This document shows, in pieces, positions 25,460 to 33,342 of a stretch of 51,629 nt of DNA. Both the position numbers and the translations under genes were made by a program. Each line of letters begins with the position of its first letter. The first letter of the stretch is position 1. The DNA is from Parvularcula sp963922235. Its GTDB lineage: Bacteria > Pseudomonadota > Alphaproteobacteria > Caulobacterales > Parvularculaceae. The stretch is from contig CAWUIJ010000002.1 in the NCBI GenBank assembly GCA_963922235.1, forward strand, positions 1-51,629. The letters are read 5' to 3'. The notes under the pieces were generated by a model. The model was not told the origin of the DNA, did not search any database, and was given only the letters and a program-made list of their open reading frames with translations.

Positions 25460-25762
25460 TTAGAAACCCCGTGCGATGGCTGGGCCAAAGACGTAGGCTG
25501 ACAGAAAGACTTGGATCGCACGTAAACCGAGGAACACAACGATCGGCGAAAGATCGAGCCCGCCAAACGATGGCAACACATTACGAATGGGCTTGAGGAC
25601 AGGCTCAGTCAAAGCGGTGGTGATCCGAAGGATCGACTCAACCACAGAATTGTAGCGGTTGATCACTCCAAAACCGACAAGCCAGCTCATGATGATCGTC
25701 ACGATAAGGACGATGATGTAGAGATCGATGATTTGGTTGATCAGGTAGGCGATGACTTGCAA
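25460..25762 (-). CDS. YggT family membrane protein
   Basis: 100 residues with two hydrophobic helices at the N-terminus (LINQIIDLYIIVLIVTIIMSW) and one near the C-terminus (PIVVFLGLRAIQVFLSAYV). Between them is the family motif TEPVLKPIRNVLPSFGGLDLSP. YggT proteins are small inner-membrane proteins with a suspected role in osmotic stress or cell-division support. The predicted start is TTG 25762, with AAGGA about 8 bases upstream. The start lies inside the end of the hydroxylase gene (22-base overlap). Confidence 0.9.
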   Translation of the reverse strand: MQVIAYLINQIIDLYIIVLIVTIIMSWLVGFGVINRYNSVVESILRITTALTEPVLKPIRNVLPSFGGLDLSPIVVFLGLRAIQVFLSAYVFGPAIARGF

Positions 25763-26706
25763 GGCGAGCGTCCTTCTTCCGGTTGTGCGGCCATAGTGGA
25801 GGTCTGTCCGCCGGACAACCTCACGCCCGCTTGCTCTTTGATGAGAGCGGTCGTCATCCGGCTGCCGTCATGGCTGTAGCCAGGTTCAGCAAACGCGTAG
25901 CGGAGCCGCTCGAGAGGCTTAAGGCCGCCGCGCGCCACATCCTTGATAATGGCCCAATATTCATGGGTTGCGACCTTGAGCGGGTTTTGCGTCGTGATGT
26001 TGCTGACAAGGCCAAAGTCGCAAGGCTCTTCATCGCGCTCGGGCTCGAAGGTTCCGAACATGCGGTCCCAGATGATGAGAATGCCCGCGTAATTGCTGTC
26101 GAGGTAGCGAGGGTTGGTCGCGTGGTGCACCCGGTGGTGCGAAGGCGTGTTGAACACAGCCTCAATTGGCGCTGGCAAGCGCTTCACCGTCTGGGTGTGG
26201 ATGAAGAACTGATAGAAGAGATTGATGCCGCCCGCGAAGGCGAACAGCGCTGGATGGATGCCCAGAAGAAAAACCGGGATCCCGAGAAGGTAGGTCGGGG
26301 CCAGCACCGAAAACCACGGCTGTCTCAGTGCTGTTGAGAGATTGTAGCCCTGGCTCGAATGATGAACCACGTGGTTGGCCCAGAGCCACCGAACACGGTG
26401 CTGGAAGCGGTGGACCCAATAATAGACGAAGTCCTTCGCGACCATCGCAATGGCAAAACTCCACCAAGTCACACCCAAATCAAAGAGCCGGAACTGCCAG
26501 ACCCACAGCATCAACAGCGCCACGCCGCCCCAAAGCGTGAAGGTGGAAATGGCGTTGCCAATCCCCATGATCAGATTTGTCGTGAGATCCTTCGTGACCT
26601 CTTCCTTCCGCCCCAGGCGCGTCAGCAAAAACACCTCGATCGCAATCAGGACGAGGTAAATCGGCGCGGCGAAGACAGAAATGTCAGGAAACGAGAGCTG
26701 ATCCAT
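25741..26706 (-). CDS. Sterol desaturase / fatty acid hydroxylase family protein
   Basis: 321 residues, integral membrane, with the diiron His clusters of this superfamily in order: HRFQH, HVVHHSSQ and HHRVHH, plus HTQTVKR between the last two. About four to five membrane helices surround them. Members hydroxylate or desaturate lipids such as sterols, carotenoids, ornithine lipids or alkylglycerols. The substrate here is unknown. The last ~25 residues (after SGGQTSTMAAQPEE) are low complexity and overlap yggT. Confidence 0.9.
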   Translation of the reverse strand: MDQLSFPDISVFAAPIYLVLIAIEVFLLTRLGRKEEVTKDLTTNLIMGIGNAISTFTLWGGVALLMLWVWQFRLFDLGVTWWSFAIAMVAKDFVYYWVHRFQHRVRWLWANHVVHHSSQGYNLSTALRQPWFSVLAPTYLLGIPVFLLGIHPALFAFAGGINLFYQFFIHTQTVKRLPAPIEAVFNTPSHHRVHHATNPRYLDSNYAGILIIWDRMFGTFEPERDEEPCDFGLVSNITTQNPLKVATHEYWAIIKDVARGGLKPLERLRYAFAEPGYSHDGSRMTTALIKEQAGVRLSGGQTSTMAAQPEEGRSPCKSSPT

Positions 26707-26753
26707 CGCAGGGGCTTAGCTCAATTTTGGTAAAATGAGGATGGGACCGACTG

Positions 26754-27233
26754 TCAGGCGCAGCGCCGCTCCTCAAAGAGCTTGGCCTCAGGCAGATCTC
26801 GCCAGCCAAATGCGTGGTTTGAGGAGCCATGTTTCTGGTAATGCTCGAGCCGTTCGAGCGCCTCCTCGACGCTGGGGATGTGCCCTTCCGGCACCCACCA
26901 CATGGCGAAATGCGGCTTCGCTGGTGCCTCAAACCACTCGGCCTTCCGGTTGTAGACCTTCTGATGAGCGGTTTTCCACACGAACTGCGCGAGATCGGCA
27001 GGGGTCTTCCAAACCGAGAGGTTGATTGCCTCCAGCGGATCGTCAGAGACACGGACATCCATGGCGTTGTTGCCTTCACCGGTCAGGCGCCAAACGAAGC
27101 CGGGCGAACGCTCAGCCAAAGCATTGATCGCATCGGTCTGTCTCATGAAGTCGGCCATGACAGGGCTATCAGCCGTCCCGCGTGTCCGGCCCACGTTGAT
27201 TTCAGCGAGATGCGTACGAGGCGGCTGGTTCAT
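26754..27233 (-). CDS. DUF3291 domain-containing protein
   Basis: 159 residues, cytoplasmic by composition. It matches the DUF3291 family pattern: THLAEINVGR near the N-terminus, INALAERSPGFVWRL, NLSVWKTPADLAQFVW, HQKVYNRKAEWFE and FAMWWVPEGHIPSVEEALERL. The fold is related to dimeric alpha/beta barrel (ABM-like) monooxygenases, but no function is established. Divergent from kbl across 88 bases. Confidence 0.87.
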   Translation of the reverse strand: MNQPPRTHLAEINVGRTRGTADSPVMADFMRQTDAINALAERSPGFVWRLTGEGNNAMDVRVSDDPLEAINLSVWKTPADLAQFVWKTAHQKVYNRKAEWFEAPAKPHFAMWWVPEGHIPSVEEALERLEHYQKHGSSNHAFGWRDLPEAKLFEERRCA

Positions 27234-27321
27234 AAGATGGGTTCCCGTTAGACGACACCCTCAAAGCTAATGACAGCTCCTGCCTGCGCAAGGGGCGCCA
27301 TCCTGTCCTAAGGAGAACGCT

Positions 27322-28533
27322 GTGACCGACGCCTTCTACGCCCGCATTCGCGACACCCTGACCGAGATTGATGAGGAAGGCCTGACCAAGCCCGAGCGCT
27401 TAATCACGTCGAAGCAAGGGCCCGAGGTGACGATCACGGAAGGCGGAAAAACCATCCGTGCGTTGAATTTTTGCGCCAACAATTATCTCGGCCTTACCGA
27501 TCATCCCGAATTGATCCGTGCAGCCCAGAAGGGTGCGGAGGACCAGGGTTATGGCATGGCGTCTGTCCGGTTCATTTGCGGCACCCATGAACACCATCGA
27601 CTGCTCGAACGCGAATTGGCTGCGTGGCTCGGCTTTGACGACGCGATCACCTTCGCGGCGTGTTTCGATGCCAATGGTGCTGTCTTCGAACCCCTCTTGA
27701 GTGCCGAAGATGCGATTATCTCCGACGCCCTGAACCATGCCTCAATCATCGATGGCGTGCGCCTCTGCAAGGCCAAACGCTTTCGGTATGAGACCAACGA
27801 CATGGCCTCACTCGAGGAACAGCTGCAGGCTGCCGATGCGGCAGGTGCACGGACGAAACTGATCGTCACCGACGGCGTGTTCTCGATGGACGGCACGTTG
27901 GCCCAGCTCGGCGCGATCACCGAGCTCGCTGACAAATACGGTGCCCTCGTCATGGTTGATGATTGCCACGCCACAGGTTTCATGGGTGAAGGCGGACGCG
28001 GAACCCATGAGCATTGCGGCGTCATGGGCAAGATCGACATCATGACCAGCACGCTGGGGAAAGCCATGGGCGGCGGCATGGGTGGTTTCATCTGTGCCCG
28101 GCAAGAGGTGGTTGATCTCCTCCGCCAGCGGGCACGGCCCTACCTCTTCTCCAATGCGCTCGCGCCTGCCCTTGTCGAAGGCTCGCGCCGCGCCTTGGGC
28201 CTGGTGAGCGAAGGCGACGGTCTGCGCGCGCAGCTCTTCGCCAATGCGCGCCTGTTCCGCAGCGAAATGGCAGAAGCCGGGTTTGATCTTCTGCCTGGGG
28301 AGCATCCGATCATTCCCGTGATGCTCTACGACGCCAAAGTGGCCCAGACCATGGCTGCGCGGCTGCTCGACGAAGGCGTCTTCGTAACGGGCTTTAGCTT
28401 TCCAGTCGTGCCGCGGGGAAAAGCTCGTATCCGCACACAAATGAATGCTGCGCACTCAGAAGAGCAAGTGAAAGCCGCCGTGGCCGCCTTCACCAAGGTC
28501 GGCCGCGAGTTGGGCGTGATCCCGTCAAGCTAG
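27322..28533 (+). CDS. kbl: Glycine C-acetyltransferase (2-amino-3-ketobutyrate CoA ligase)
   Basis: 403 residues, PLP alpha-oxoamine synthase family. It cleaves 2-amino-3-ketobutyrate with CoA into glycine and acetyl-CoA. Motifs: CANNYLGLTDHPE, GYGMASVRFICGTHEHH, TDGVFSMDGTLA, VMVDDCHATGFMGEGGRGT, and the PLP lysine in STLGKAMGGGMGGF. The start is GTG 27322 after AAGGAG. Its usual partner, threonine dehydrogenase (tdh), is not adjacent. It converges on sdaA with a 35-base gap. Confidence 0.95.
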   Translation: MTDAFYARIRDTLTEIDEEGLTKPERLITSKQGPEVTITEGGKTIRALNFCANNYLGLTDHPELIRAAQKGAEDQGYGMASVRFICGTHEHHRLLERELAAWLGFDDAITFAACFDANGAVFEPLLSAEDAIISDALNHASIIDGVRLCKAKRFRYETNDMASLEEQLQAADAAGARTKLIVTDGVFSMDGTLAQLGAITELADKYGALVMVDDCHATGFMGEGGRGTHEHCGVMGKIDIMTSTLGKAMGGGMGGFICARQEVVDLLRQRARPYLFSNALAPALVEGSRRALGLVSEGDGLRAQLFANARLFRSEMAEAGFDLLPGEHPIIPVMLYDAKVAQTMAARLLDEGVFVTGFSFPVVPRGKARIRTQMNAAHSEEQVKAAVAAFTKVGRELGVIPSS

Positions 28534-28568
28534 TCGGCGGCAGAAGAGCGGCGAAGTGACATTTGCGG

Positions 28569-29942
28569 TCAGCACGCAATCACGTTCACTGCGAGGCCAC
28601 CTTGGCTGGTCTCTTTGTATTTGTTGGACATATCGAGGCCCGTTTGGCGCATGGTCTCGATAACCTGATCAAGGCTCACTTTTGGTTGGCTCACGGAATG
28701 AAGGGCCAGACGCGCGGCATTCACAGCCTTCACCGCGCCAATGGCGTTGCGCTCAATGCAAGGAATTTGCACCAGCCCGCCCACCGGATCGCAGGTGAGG
28801 CCCAGATTATGCTCCATCCCGATCTCAGCCGCTGACGCACACTGATCAGGCGTTCCGCCCCATACCGCGGCCAAGCCAGCCGCCGCCATAGAGCAGGCAA
28901 CCCCGACCTCACCCTGGCAGCCCATCTCCGCGCCAGAAATCGACGCACGCTGTTTGTAGAGGAGGCCAATACCGCCAGCGGTCAGAAGGAAAGCCCGGCG
29001 CATCTCATCCGAGGCCTCGTCCATCGCGCAATATTTCCTCAAGACCGCAGGGATGATCCCAGCCGCGCCGTTCGTTGGTGCCGTGACGACCTTCCCGCCA
29101 GCCGCATTCTCCTCGTTCACCGCCATGGCGTAGAGGTTCAGGATATCGAAAAGCCTCTCCGGCTCGTTGGCCAAGGGCGTGCCCGTGACCTTTGCATGAA
29201 GGCTCGGCGCGCGGCGCTGCACCTGCAGTCCGCCGGGAAGCTCCCCTGTGGTCGTCAGCCCACGGTCTATACAATCGAACATCACCTTGATGATGGCATC
29301 GAGCTTGGCTTCCGATTCCGCGCGCGGCCGAAAGCTCTCCTCATTCGCCCAGATCACATCAGCGATCGAGAGCCCCCTCGCCTTGCAGATCTCGAGAAGC
29401 TCCGCACCAGAACCGAACGGATGCGGCACCTTCGTCCCCGTCCGGACGAGATCATCCTCGGCGGGGCGCTTCAGCTGCGCCTCTGACGCGATGAACCCTC
29501 CGCCCGTCGAGTAATAAGTCCCCTCAGCGATCAGATCCCCATCCGCGCCAAGCGCGCGCAAGCTCATGCCATTGGGATGGAGATCCGGGATCACCTCCCC
29601 TGCCAGCCGAATGTGCCTGTCTATCGCAAAGGGCACATCGCGCTGCCCCAGAAGCGAGAGCACACCCTCCGCCGCAATCCGCGCGAGCCCCGCTTCGCCC
29701 GCGGCCGCATCATAGGTCTCAGGGTCGTGCCCCATGAGGCCCAGCGCCGTCGCCGTCAGCGTGCCGTGCCCCTCACCGGTCAGCGCCAGCGAGCCCTGAA
29801 GCTCCACAAAAACCTGCGCGATCCGGGCGCGATCATCGGCGCTGATATCCAAAAGGAACCGCCGCGCAATGCGCATAGGCCCCACCGTGTGAGAGCTGGA
29901 GGGCCCAAGGCCGACGCGAAAGAGATCGAGAACGGAGAGCAT
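28569..29942 (-). CDS. sdaA: L-serine ammonia-lyase (iron-sulfur serine dehydratase)
   Basis: 457 residues from ATG 29942 (MLSVLDLFRVGLGPSSSHTVGPM). The open frame extends 59 codons upstream, but that extension is Cys-rich and unlike the family, so it is rejected. The beta domain has GPSSSHTVGPM; the alpha domain has APTNGAAGIIPAVL and the Cys residues for the [4Fe-4S] cluster in GCQGEVGVACSMAAAG and LTCDPVGGLVQIPCIERN. It deaminates serine to pyruvate. Divergent from the NMO gene across 114 bases. Confidence 0.94.
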   Translation of the reverse strand: MLSVLDLFRVGLGPSSSHTVGPMRIARRFLLDISADDRARIAQVFVELQGSLALTGEGHGTLTATALGLMGHDPETYDAAAGEAGLARIAAEGVLSLLGQRDVPFAIDRHIRLAGEVIPDLHPNGMSLRALGADGDLIAEGTYYSTGGGFIASEAQLKRPAEDDLVRTGTKVPHPFGSGAELLEICKARGLSIADVIWANEESFRPRAESEAKLDAIIKVMFDCIDRGLTTTGELPGGLQVQRRAPSLHAKVTGTPLANEPERLFDILNLYAMAVNEENAAGGKVVTAPTNGAAGIIPAVLRKYCAMDEASDEMRRAFLLTAGGIGLLYKQRASISGAEMGCQGEVGVACSMAAAGLAAVWGGTPDQCASAAEIGMEHNLGLTCDPVGGLVQIPCIERNAIGAVKAVNAARLALHSVSQPKVSLDQVIETMRQTGLDMSNKYKETSQGGLAVNVIAC

Positions 29943-30056
29943 ACCCTTCGATGCCGAAACCCATCCCCCGCGGCAAGCCTGCCCCGTGAGCTTGGCACTT
30001 GGAATGCAGCAGCACGTGCCGCAAGACAGGGGCAAAACGTTCAGGAGAAACACGCC

Positions 30057-31037
30057 ATGAAGACGAAAATCACAGAGATGTTCGGCATCAAGCACCCGAT
30101 CATCCAAGGGGGCATGCATTATGTCGGCTTTGCAGAAATGGCAGCTGCCGTCTCAAACGCCGGCGGTCTCGGCACGATCACGGCGCTGACGCAGAAGACG
30201 CCGGAAGACCTCGCCAACGAGATCGCGCGCTGCAAGGACATGACCGACAATCCGATTGCGGTGAATGTCACCTTCCTGCCGACGGTCAACGCGCCGGACT
30301 ATCCCGCGATCATCCAGACCATCATCAATGGCGGCGTGAAGGTCGTGGAGACCGCGGGCAACAACCCGGTGCAGGTCCTCCCCTATTTGAAAGACGCCGG
30401 GATCAAGGTGATCCATAAATGCACCTCGGTCCGCCATGCCCTGAAAGCGCAAGACATTGGCTGTGACGCGGTCAGTGTGGATGGCTTTGAATGCGGCGGT
30501 CATCCGGGTGAGGATGATGTACCGAACATGATCCTCCTGCCCCGCGCCGCGGATGAGCTGGAAATCCCGTTTGTGTCCTCTGGTGGTCAGGCCGATGGCC
30601 GCTCGCTGGTGGCCTCGCTCGCGATGGGCGCGGACGGCATGAATATGGGTACACGGTTCATCGCGACGAAAGAAGCGCCGGTGCACCAGAACGTGAAAGA
30701 CGCGATTGTGGCTGCGTCAGAGCTCGACACCCGCCTGGTCATGCGGCCGCTGCGCAACACCGAGCGTGTGCTGACCAATGATGCGGTGGAGCGCCTTCTT
30801 GAAAAGGAAAAAGCGCTGGGTGCTGACCTCAAATTCGAAGACATTATCGAAGAGGTCGCAGGCGTCTATCCGCGCATCATGACCGAAGGCGACATGGACG
30901 CCGGCGCCTGGTCCTGCGGCATGGTCGCGGGCCTGATCAACGACATCCCGACATGTCAGGAACTCATCGACCGCATCATGGGCGAAGCCGAAGCCATCAT
31001 CCATGAGAGGTTGTCGGGGTTTTCGAAGGCTGGGTGA
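30057..31037 (+). CDS. Nitronate monooxygenase family flavoprotein (NMO)
   Basis: 326 residues from ATG 30057, preceded by CAGGAGAA. FMN-dependent TIM barrel of the nitronate monooxygenase / 2-nitropropane dioxygenase family: HPIIQGGMHYVGFAEMAAAVSNAGGLG, VNVTFLP, VDGFECGGHPGEDD with the likely catalytic His, SSGGQADGRSLVASLAMGADG and MGTRFIATKEAPVH. It oxidises nitronates, or related FMN reactions in poorly characterised members. The gene is intact. Its last 161 bases recur as detached copies at 33081-33241 and partly at 50659-50784, making this gene the left anchor of the accessory island. Confidence 0.93.
   Translation: MKTKITEMFGIKHPIIQGGMHYVGFAEMAAAVSNAGGLGTITALTQKTPEDLANEIARCKDMTDNPIAVNVTFLPTVNAPDYPAIIQTIINGGVKVVETAGNNPVQVLPYLKDAGIKVIHKCTSVRHALKAQDIGCDAVSVDGFECGGHPGEDDVPNMILLPRAADELEIPFVSSGGQADGRSLVASLAMGADGMNMGTRFIATKEAPVHQNVKDAIVAASELDTRLVMRPLRNTERVLTNDAVERLLEKEKALGADLKFEDIIEEVAGVYPRIMTEGDMDAGAWSCGMVAGLINDIPTCQELIDRIMGEAEAIIHERLSGFSKAG
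30877..31037 (+). repeat. NMO 3'-end repeat, copy 1 (inside intact gene)
   Basis: The final 161 bases of the NMO gene, beginning with the word TCATGACCGAAG (30877-30888) and ending at its stop. Copy 2 (33081-33241) has the same length with no gaps, and copy 3 (50659-50784) matches the last 126 bases. All three lie in the same orientation, as direct repeats. Confidence 0.95.
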
Positions 31038-31052
31038 GGCTTTCATGAAGAG

Positions 31053-31080
31053 AGGGGGCCAGAACAAAACTCTGCCCCCT
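31053..31080. terminator. Hairpin between convergent NMO and lipoprotein genes
   Basis: AGGGGG-C-CAGA pairs with TCTG-CCCCCT around a 7-base loop, giving 10 pairs with one bulged C. No T-run follows, so it may be a bidirectional or Rho-assisted terminator between the convergent genes. The equivalent place after NMO copies 2 and 3 also holds a hairpin, of different sequence. Confidence 0.5.
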
Positions 31081-31204
31081 ATCACATTGGACATTACTAT
31101 GTTTTTCCAAGAATCATTATCACCACCATGAGCAGTATTTCATTCAAGTATTAGTCCGGCTAGTCTGTAGGGGTATTACACAATATCGTTATAACCACAA
31201 TCAA

Positions 31205-31816
31205 TCACCCAATTACGCTGAGACGGTGATCAACTGTTACCAAATTACCAGGATATAAAATCAACAATGGCACATCATATTGGTTATCTGGAAACTCGCT
31301 TGATAGTACCGAATACCTCAATACTAGCACTTCTCCACAAATTTGCGCATCAAATTTCCCTATATCTTTGTAGCCAGCCTGCCCAATTACCAAGTATGGT
31401 CGCAATTCATCTGTCGACTCAGAACTAACCAAATCTCGTAGGTGCTCGAGCCGAAGCTCATCAAATCGTGAAAAACTCCCAATCCGTTCTTGTTGGACCT
31501 GCTCTCGCCGAGCCTCCAACTCAATTATGGCAGAGCTAAGCAGTGCTCTTGAATAAACTCCCAACTTTTCCTCAGGTTGAGATAAAAGGTCGAAGAATCC
31601 CACGCTTGAAATAGCAATCACGCCAGTAGGATTCACACCTTCAAATACCTCTTCGAACTTTGCTTCTTCGAGACGAAAAATCCATTCCTTTGGAACGGCA
31701 CTACAGCCAGAAATGGCTTGGGTATCAAGTTCGTCGCTTGAACTGCATCCATAGATCAATAGTGACGATTGCAATGCAATAAATAGCAAATATATCCTCG
31801 TCCTACGCATAAACAT
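31205..31816 (-). CDS. Lipoprotein, candidate immunity protein to the metzincin Rhs tip
   Basis: 203 residues, no family recognised. The N-terminus (RRTRIYLLFIALQSSLL, then IYGC) is a lipoprotein signal with lipid-modified Cys24, followed by SSSDE. Periplasmic location is likely. The start ATG overlaps the stop of the upstream toxin-tip gene (TAATG), the usual layout of a toxin/immunity pair; ATG 31810 is an alternative. The DNA is visibly richer in A+T than the left flank, as is common for Rhs tip and immunity cassettes. Immunity function is inferred from position, coupling and predicted location only. Confidence 0.6.
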   Translation of the reverse strand: MFMRRTRIYLLFIALQSSLLIYGCSSSDELDTQAISGCSAVPKEWIFRLEEAKFEEVFEGVNPTGVIAISSVGFFDLLSQPEEKLGVYSRALLSSAIIELEARREQVQQERIGSFSRFDELRLEHLRDLVSSESTDELRPYLVIGQAGYKDIGKFDAQICGEVLVLRYSVLSSEFPDNQYDVPLLILYPGNLVTVDHRLSVIG

Positions 31817-33144
31817 TACATCCCCCGATTAGTTATATGCAAGTTCAAGATCTGCTCTATATCGGATTGATAGACCTGTGTACCACCGGCCATTATATTG
31901 CTGTGATAACCTGGATGCGGCTGCCACCCGATGGTGACGCCATCATCATTACGATACTCCGTATACCGATCGGACAGGCCGAAAGCGTGACCTATCTCGT
32001 GAGCAGCCATATCGCCGCCACCGTCCGTATACCAGGTTCCTCGTCGACTCTTCACTGCACCATTCATAAAGGAACGCCCATCTCCATCTACAACATTGAT
32101 CTTTATGCAGTTATCGCAGCGCCCATGTACGACGACCACGTCAGTGGTCACGACGTACTTTCCAGCCCTAGTGGTCCAAATGGATTCTATACCCGAAACC
32201 CAGTCGTCCAGTTGCTCTGGACTCAAGCTGTCACCGCAGAATTGAATGCGCGCAGTAATGCTGACTTCTATTGTGCCATCCTTTCCTACTGTTTCAGTTA
32301 CCTCTACAGCATCCGTCCTCGATGACATAGAATGATTGAAAAGATAGACAAACGCTCCGGTTTGGGCGCCATCAGCAAACTTACCGCCACCCAATTCCGC
32401 ACCTATCCCTCCCGCTATGGCGCTGTACACGACGTTTGCCCAAAAGCTTTGGAAGCTCTTGGTACCAGCACCAGAGGAGAAGCCCGCGGCCAGGAAGCCG
32501 GACGAGAAGTTACCGCCTTGCGCCTGTGAAACCAGGCCACCGACCGTGCCATGCGAAAGGGCACGGCCAACTTCGCCTAGCCAACCCCCAGACAACACGT
32601 CGCCGAACTTATGTCCTATTCCAAATGTAGCAACGCCTTGAGCAAAACCTAAACCGAAGGAGCTGAAGCTGTTGCTGGCGACCGAGCTGCTGAGGCCACC
32701 CGTGACCCCGGCGGTTGTGGCTTGGGCTGCAATCAACGCGTTGCCACTAAGATTGAGACCATTGACCCACCCCTGCCCGGCAATATGAAGCGAAGCAGCC
32801 ACGATGATATTCGTGAACGGTTTGAGCTCTGGGACGGCTTCGCCGACGCCATACGCTACAGCTGCCACGACCAGCCATTCAACAAAGTGACCGCTAGGGT
32901 CCGTATAGCTCAGCGGGTTGTTCCAAACGTAGGAATACCGGTTCAGCGAGGCGCCGAGATACTTGTCCTGAATGAACGGGTCGGCGGACAGGAAGTTGCC
33001 CAGGGACGGATCATAGATCCGGCCGTTCATTTGGACGAGGTCGGTGTCGTCCAGCATTTCGTGGCCGGTGAACCCGCGTCTCATGACCGAAGGCGACATG
33101 GACGCCGGGGCCTCGTCCTGCGGCATGGTCGCGGGGCTGATCAA
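31816..33144 (-). CDS. Orphan Rhs C-terminal tip with metzincin protease motif
   Basis: An open frame of 442 codons. Residues 1-20 are antisense to an NMO remnant and are probably not real; the first ATG inside Rhs homology is 33084 (MRRGFTGHEMLDD). From there to the Rhs boundary motif NPLSYTDPSGHF (about residue 83) it nearly matches the full Rhs protein at 33973-37596, then diverges. The tip has Gly/Ala-rich filler (GGGKFADGAQTGAFVYLFN) and a zinc protease signature HExxHxxGxxD at 382-392 (HEIGHAFGLSD), with a Met-turn at Met418 (SNIM). There is no signal peptide, so this looks like a displaced, silent tip that recombination with the full gene could restore. Confidence 0.75.
   Translation of the reverse strand: MISPATMPQDEAPASMSPSVMRRGFTGHEMLDDTDLVQMNGRIYDPSLGNFLSADPFIQDKYLGASLNRYSYVWNNPLSYTDPSGHFVEWLVVAAVAYGVGEAVPELKPFTNIIVAASLHIAGQGWVNGLNLSGNALIAAQATTAGVTGGLSSSVASNSFSSFGLGFAQGVATFGIGHKFGDVLSGGWLGEVGRALSHGTVGGLVSQAQGGNFSSGFLAAGFSSGAGTKSFQSFWANVVYSAIAGGIGAELGGGKFADGAQTGAFVYLFNHSMSSRTDAVEVTETVGKDGTIEVSITARIQFCGDSLSPEQLDDWVSGIESIWTTRAGKYVVTTDVVVVHGRCDNCIKINVVDGDGRSFMNGAVKSRRGTWYTDGGGDMAAHEIGHAFGLSDRYTEYRNDDGVTIGWQPHPGYHSNIMAGGTQVYQSDIEQILNLHITNRGM
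32882..33092 (-). repeat. Rhs core-end repeat, copy A (partner 34943-35153)
   Basis: A 211-base segment that aligns without gaps to 34943-35153 in the intact rhs gene. It encodes the hyperconserved end of the Rhs core up to the PxxxxDPSG boundary. It ends at TCATGACCGAAG (33081-33092), where the sequence switches to NMO. Such repeats let tips be exchanged by homologous recombination. Confidence 0.9.
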
Positions 33145-33241
33145 TGATATTCCGACGTGTCAGGAACTCATCGACCGCATCATGGGCGAAGCCGAAGCGA
33201 TTATCCATGAGAGGTTGTCGGGTTTCTCGAAGGCTGGTTGA
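33081..33241 (+). pseudogene. NMO 3'-end remnant, copy 2
   Basis: 161 bases matching the end of the intact NMO gene, stop included, with no start of its own. Comparing codons after the junction with copy 1 gives 12 changed codons, of which 11 are synonymous and one changes Trp to Ser. It begins exactly where the orphan Rhs core fragment ends. It is followed by a hairpin and the convergent lipoprotein gene, as in copies 1 and 3. Confidence 0.93.
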
Positions 33242-33263
33242 GTTCAGCTTGCTGATAAAATAT

Positions 33264-33286
33264 GAGCTGGAGAATCGCTCCGGCTC
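33264..33286. terminator. Hairpin after NMO copy 2
   Basis: GAGC-T-GGAG pairs with CTCC-G-GCTC around the loop AATCG, a 9-pair stem counting one G-T. No T-run follows. Its position between the NMO remnant and a convergent lipoprotein gene matches the hairpins at 31053-31080 and 50811-50833. Confidence 0.45.
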
Positions 33287-33342
33287 CCAAAACAGTTGAA
33301 GCCTAGATCAGCTTTGGACCGCAAGTCTAATACATGTACCCG

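Noticed and set aside
29577..30056. Upstream extension of the NMO frame by 160 codons
   Set aside because: It is antisense to sdaA and Arg/Pro-rich; ATG 30057 has a good Shine-Dalgarno sequence and starts the conserved domain.
29943..30119. Longer N-terminus for sdaA
   Set aside because: Cys-rich and unrelated to the family; the conserved protein begins at ATG 29942.
33044..33241. A real small protein encoded by NMO copy 2
   Set aside because: The open frame starts antisense inside the rhs core fragment and continues as the NMO C-terminus, without its own ribosome binding site; it is a fusion artefact.
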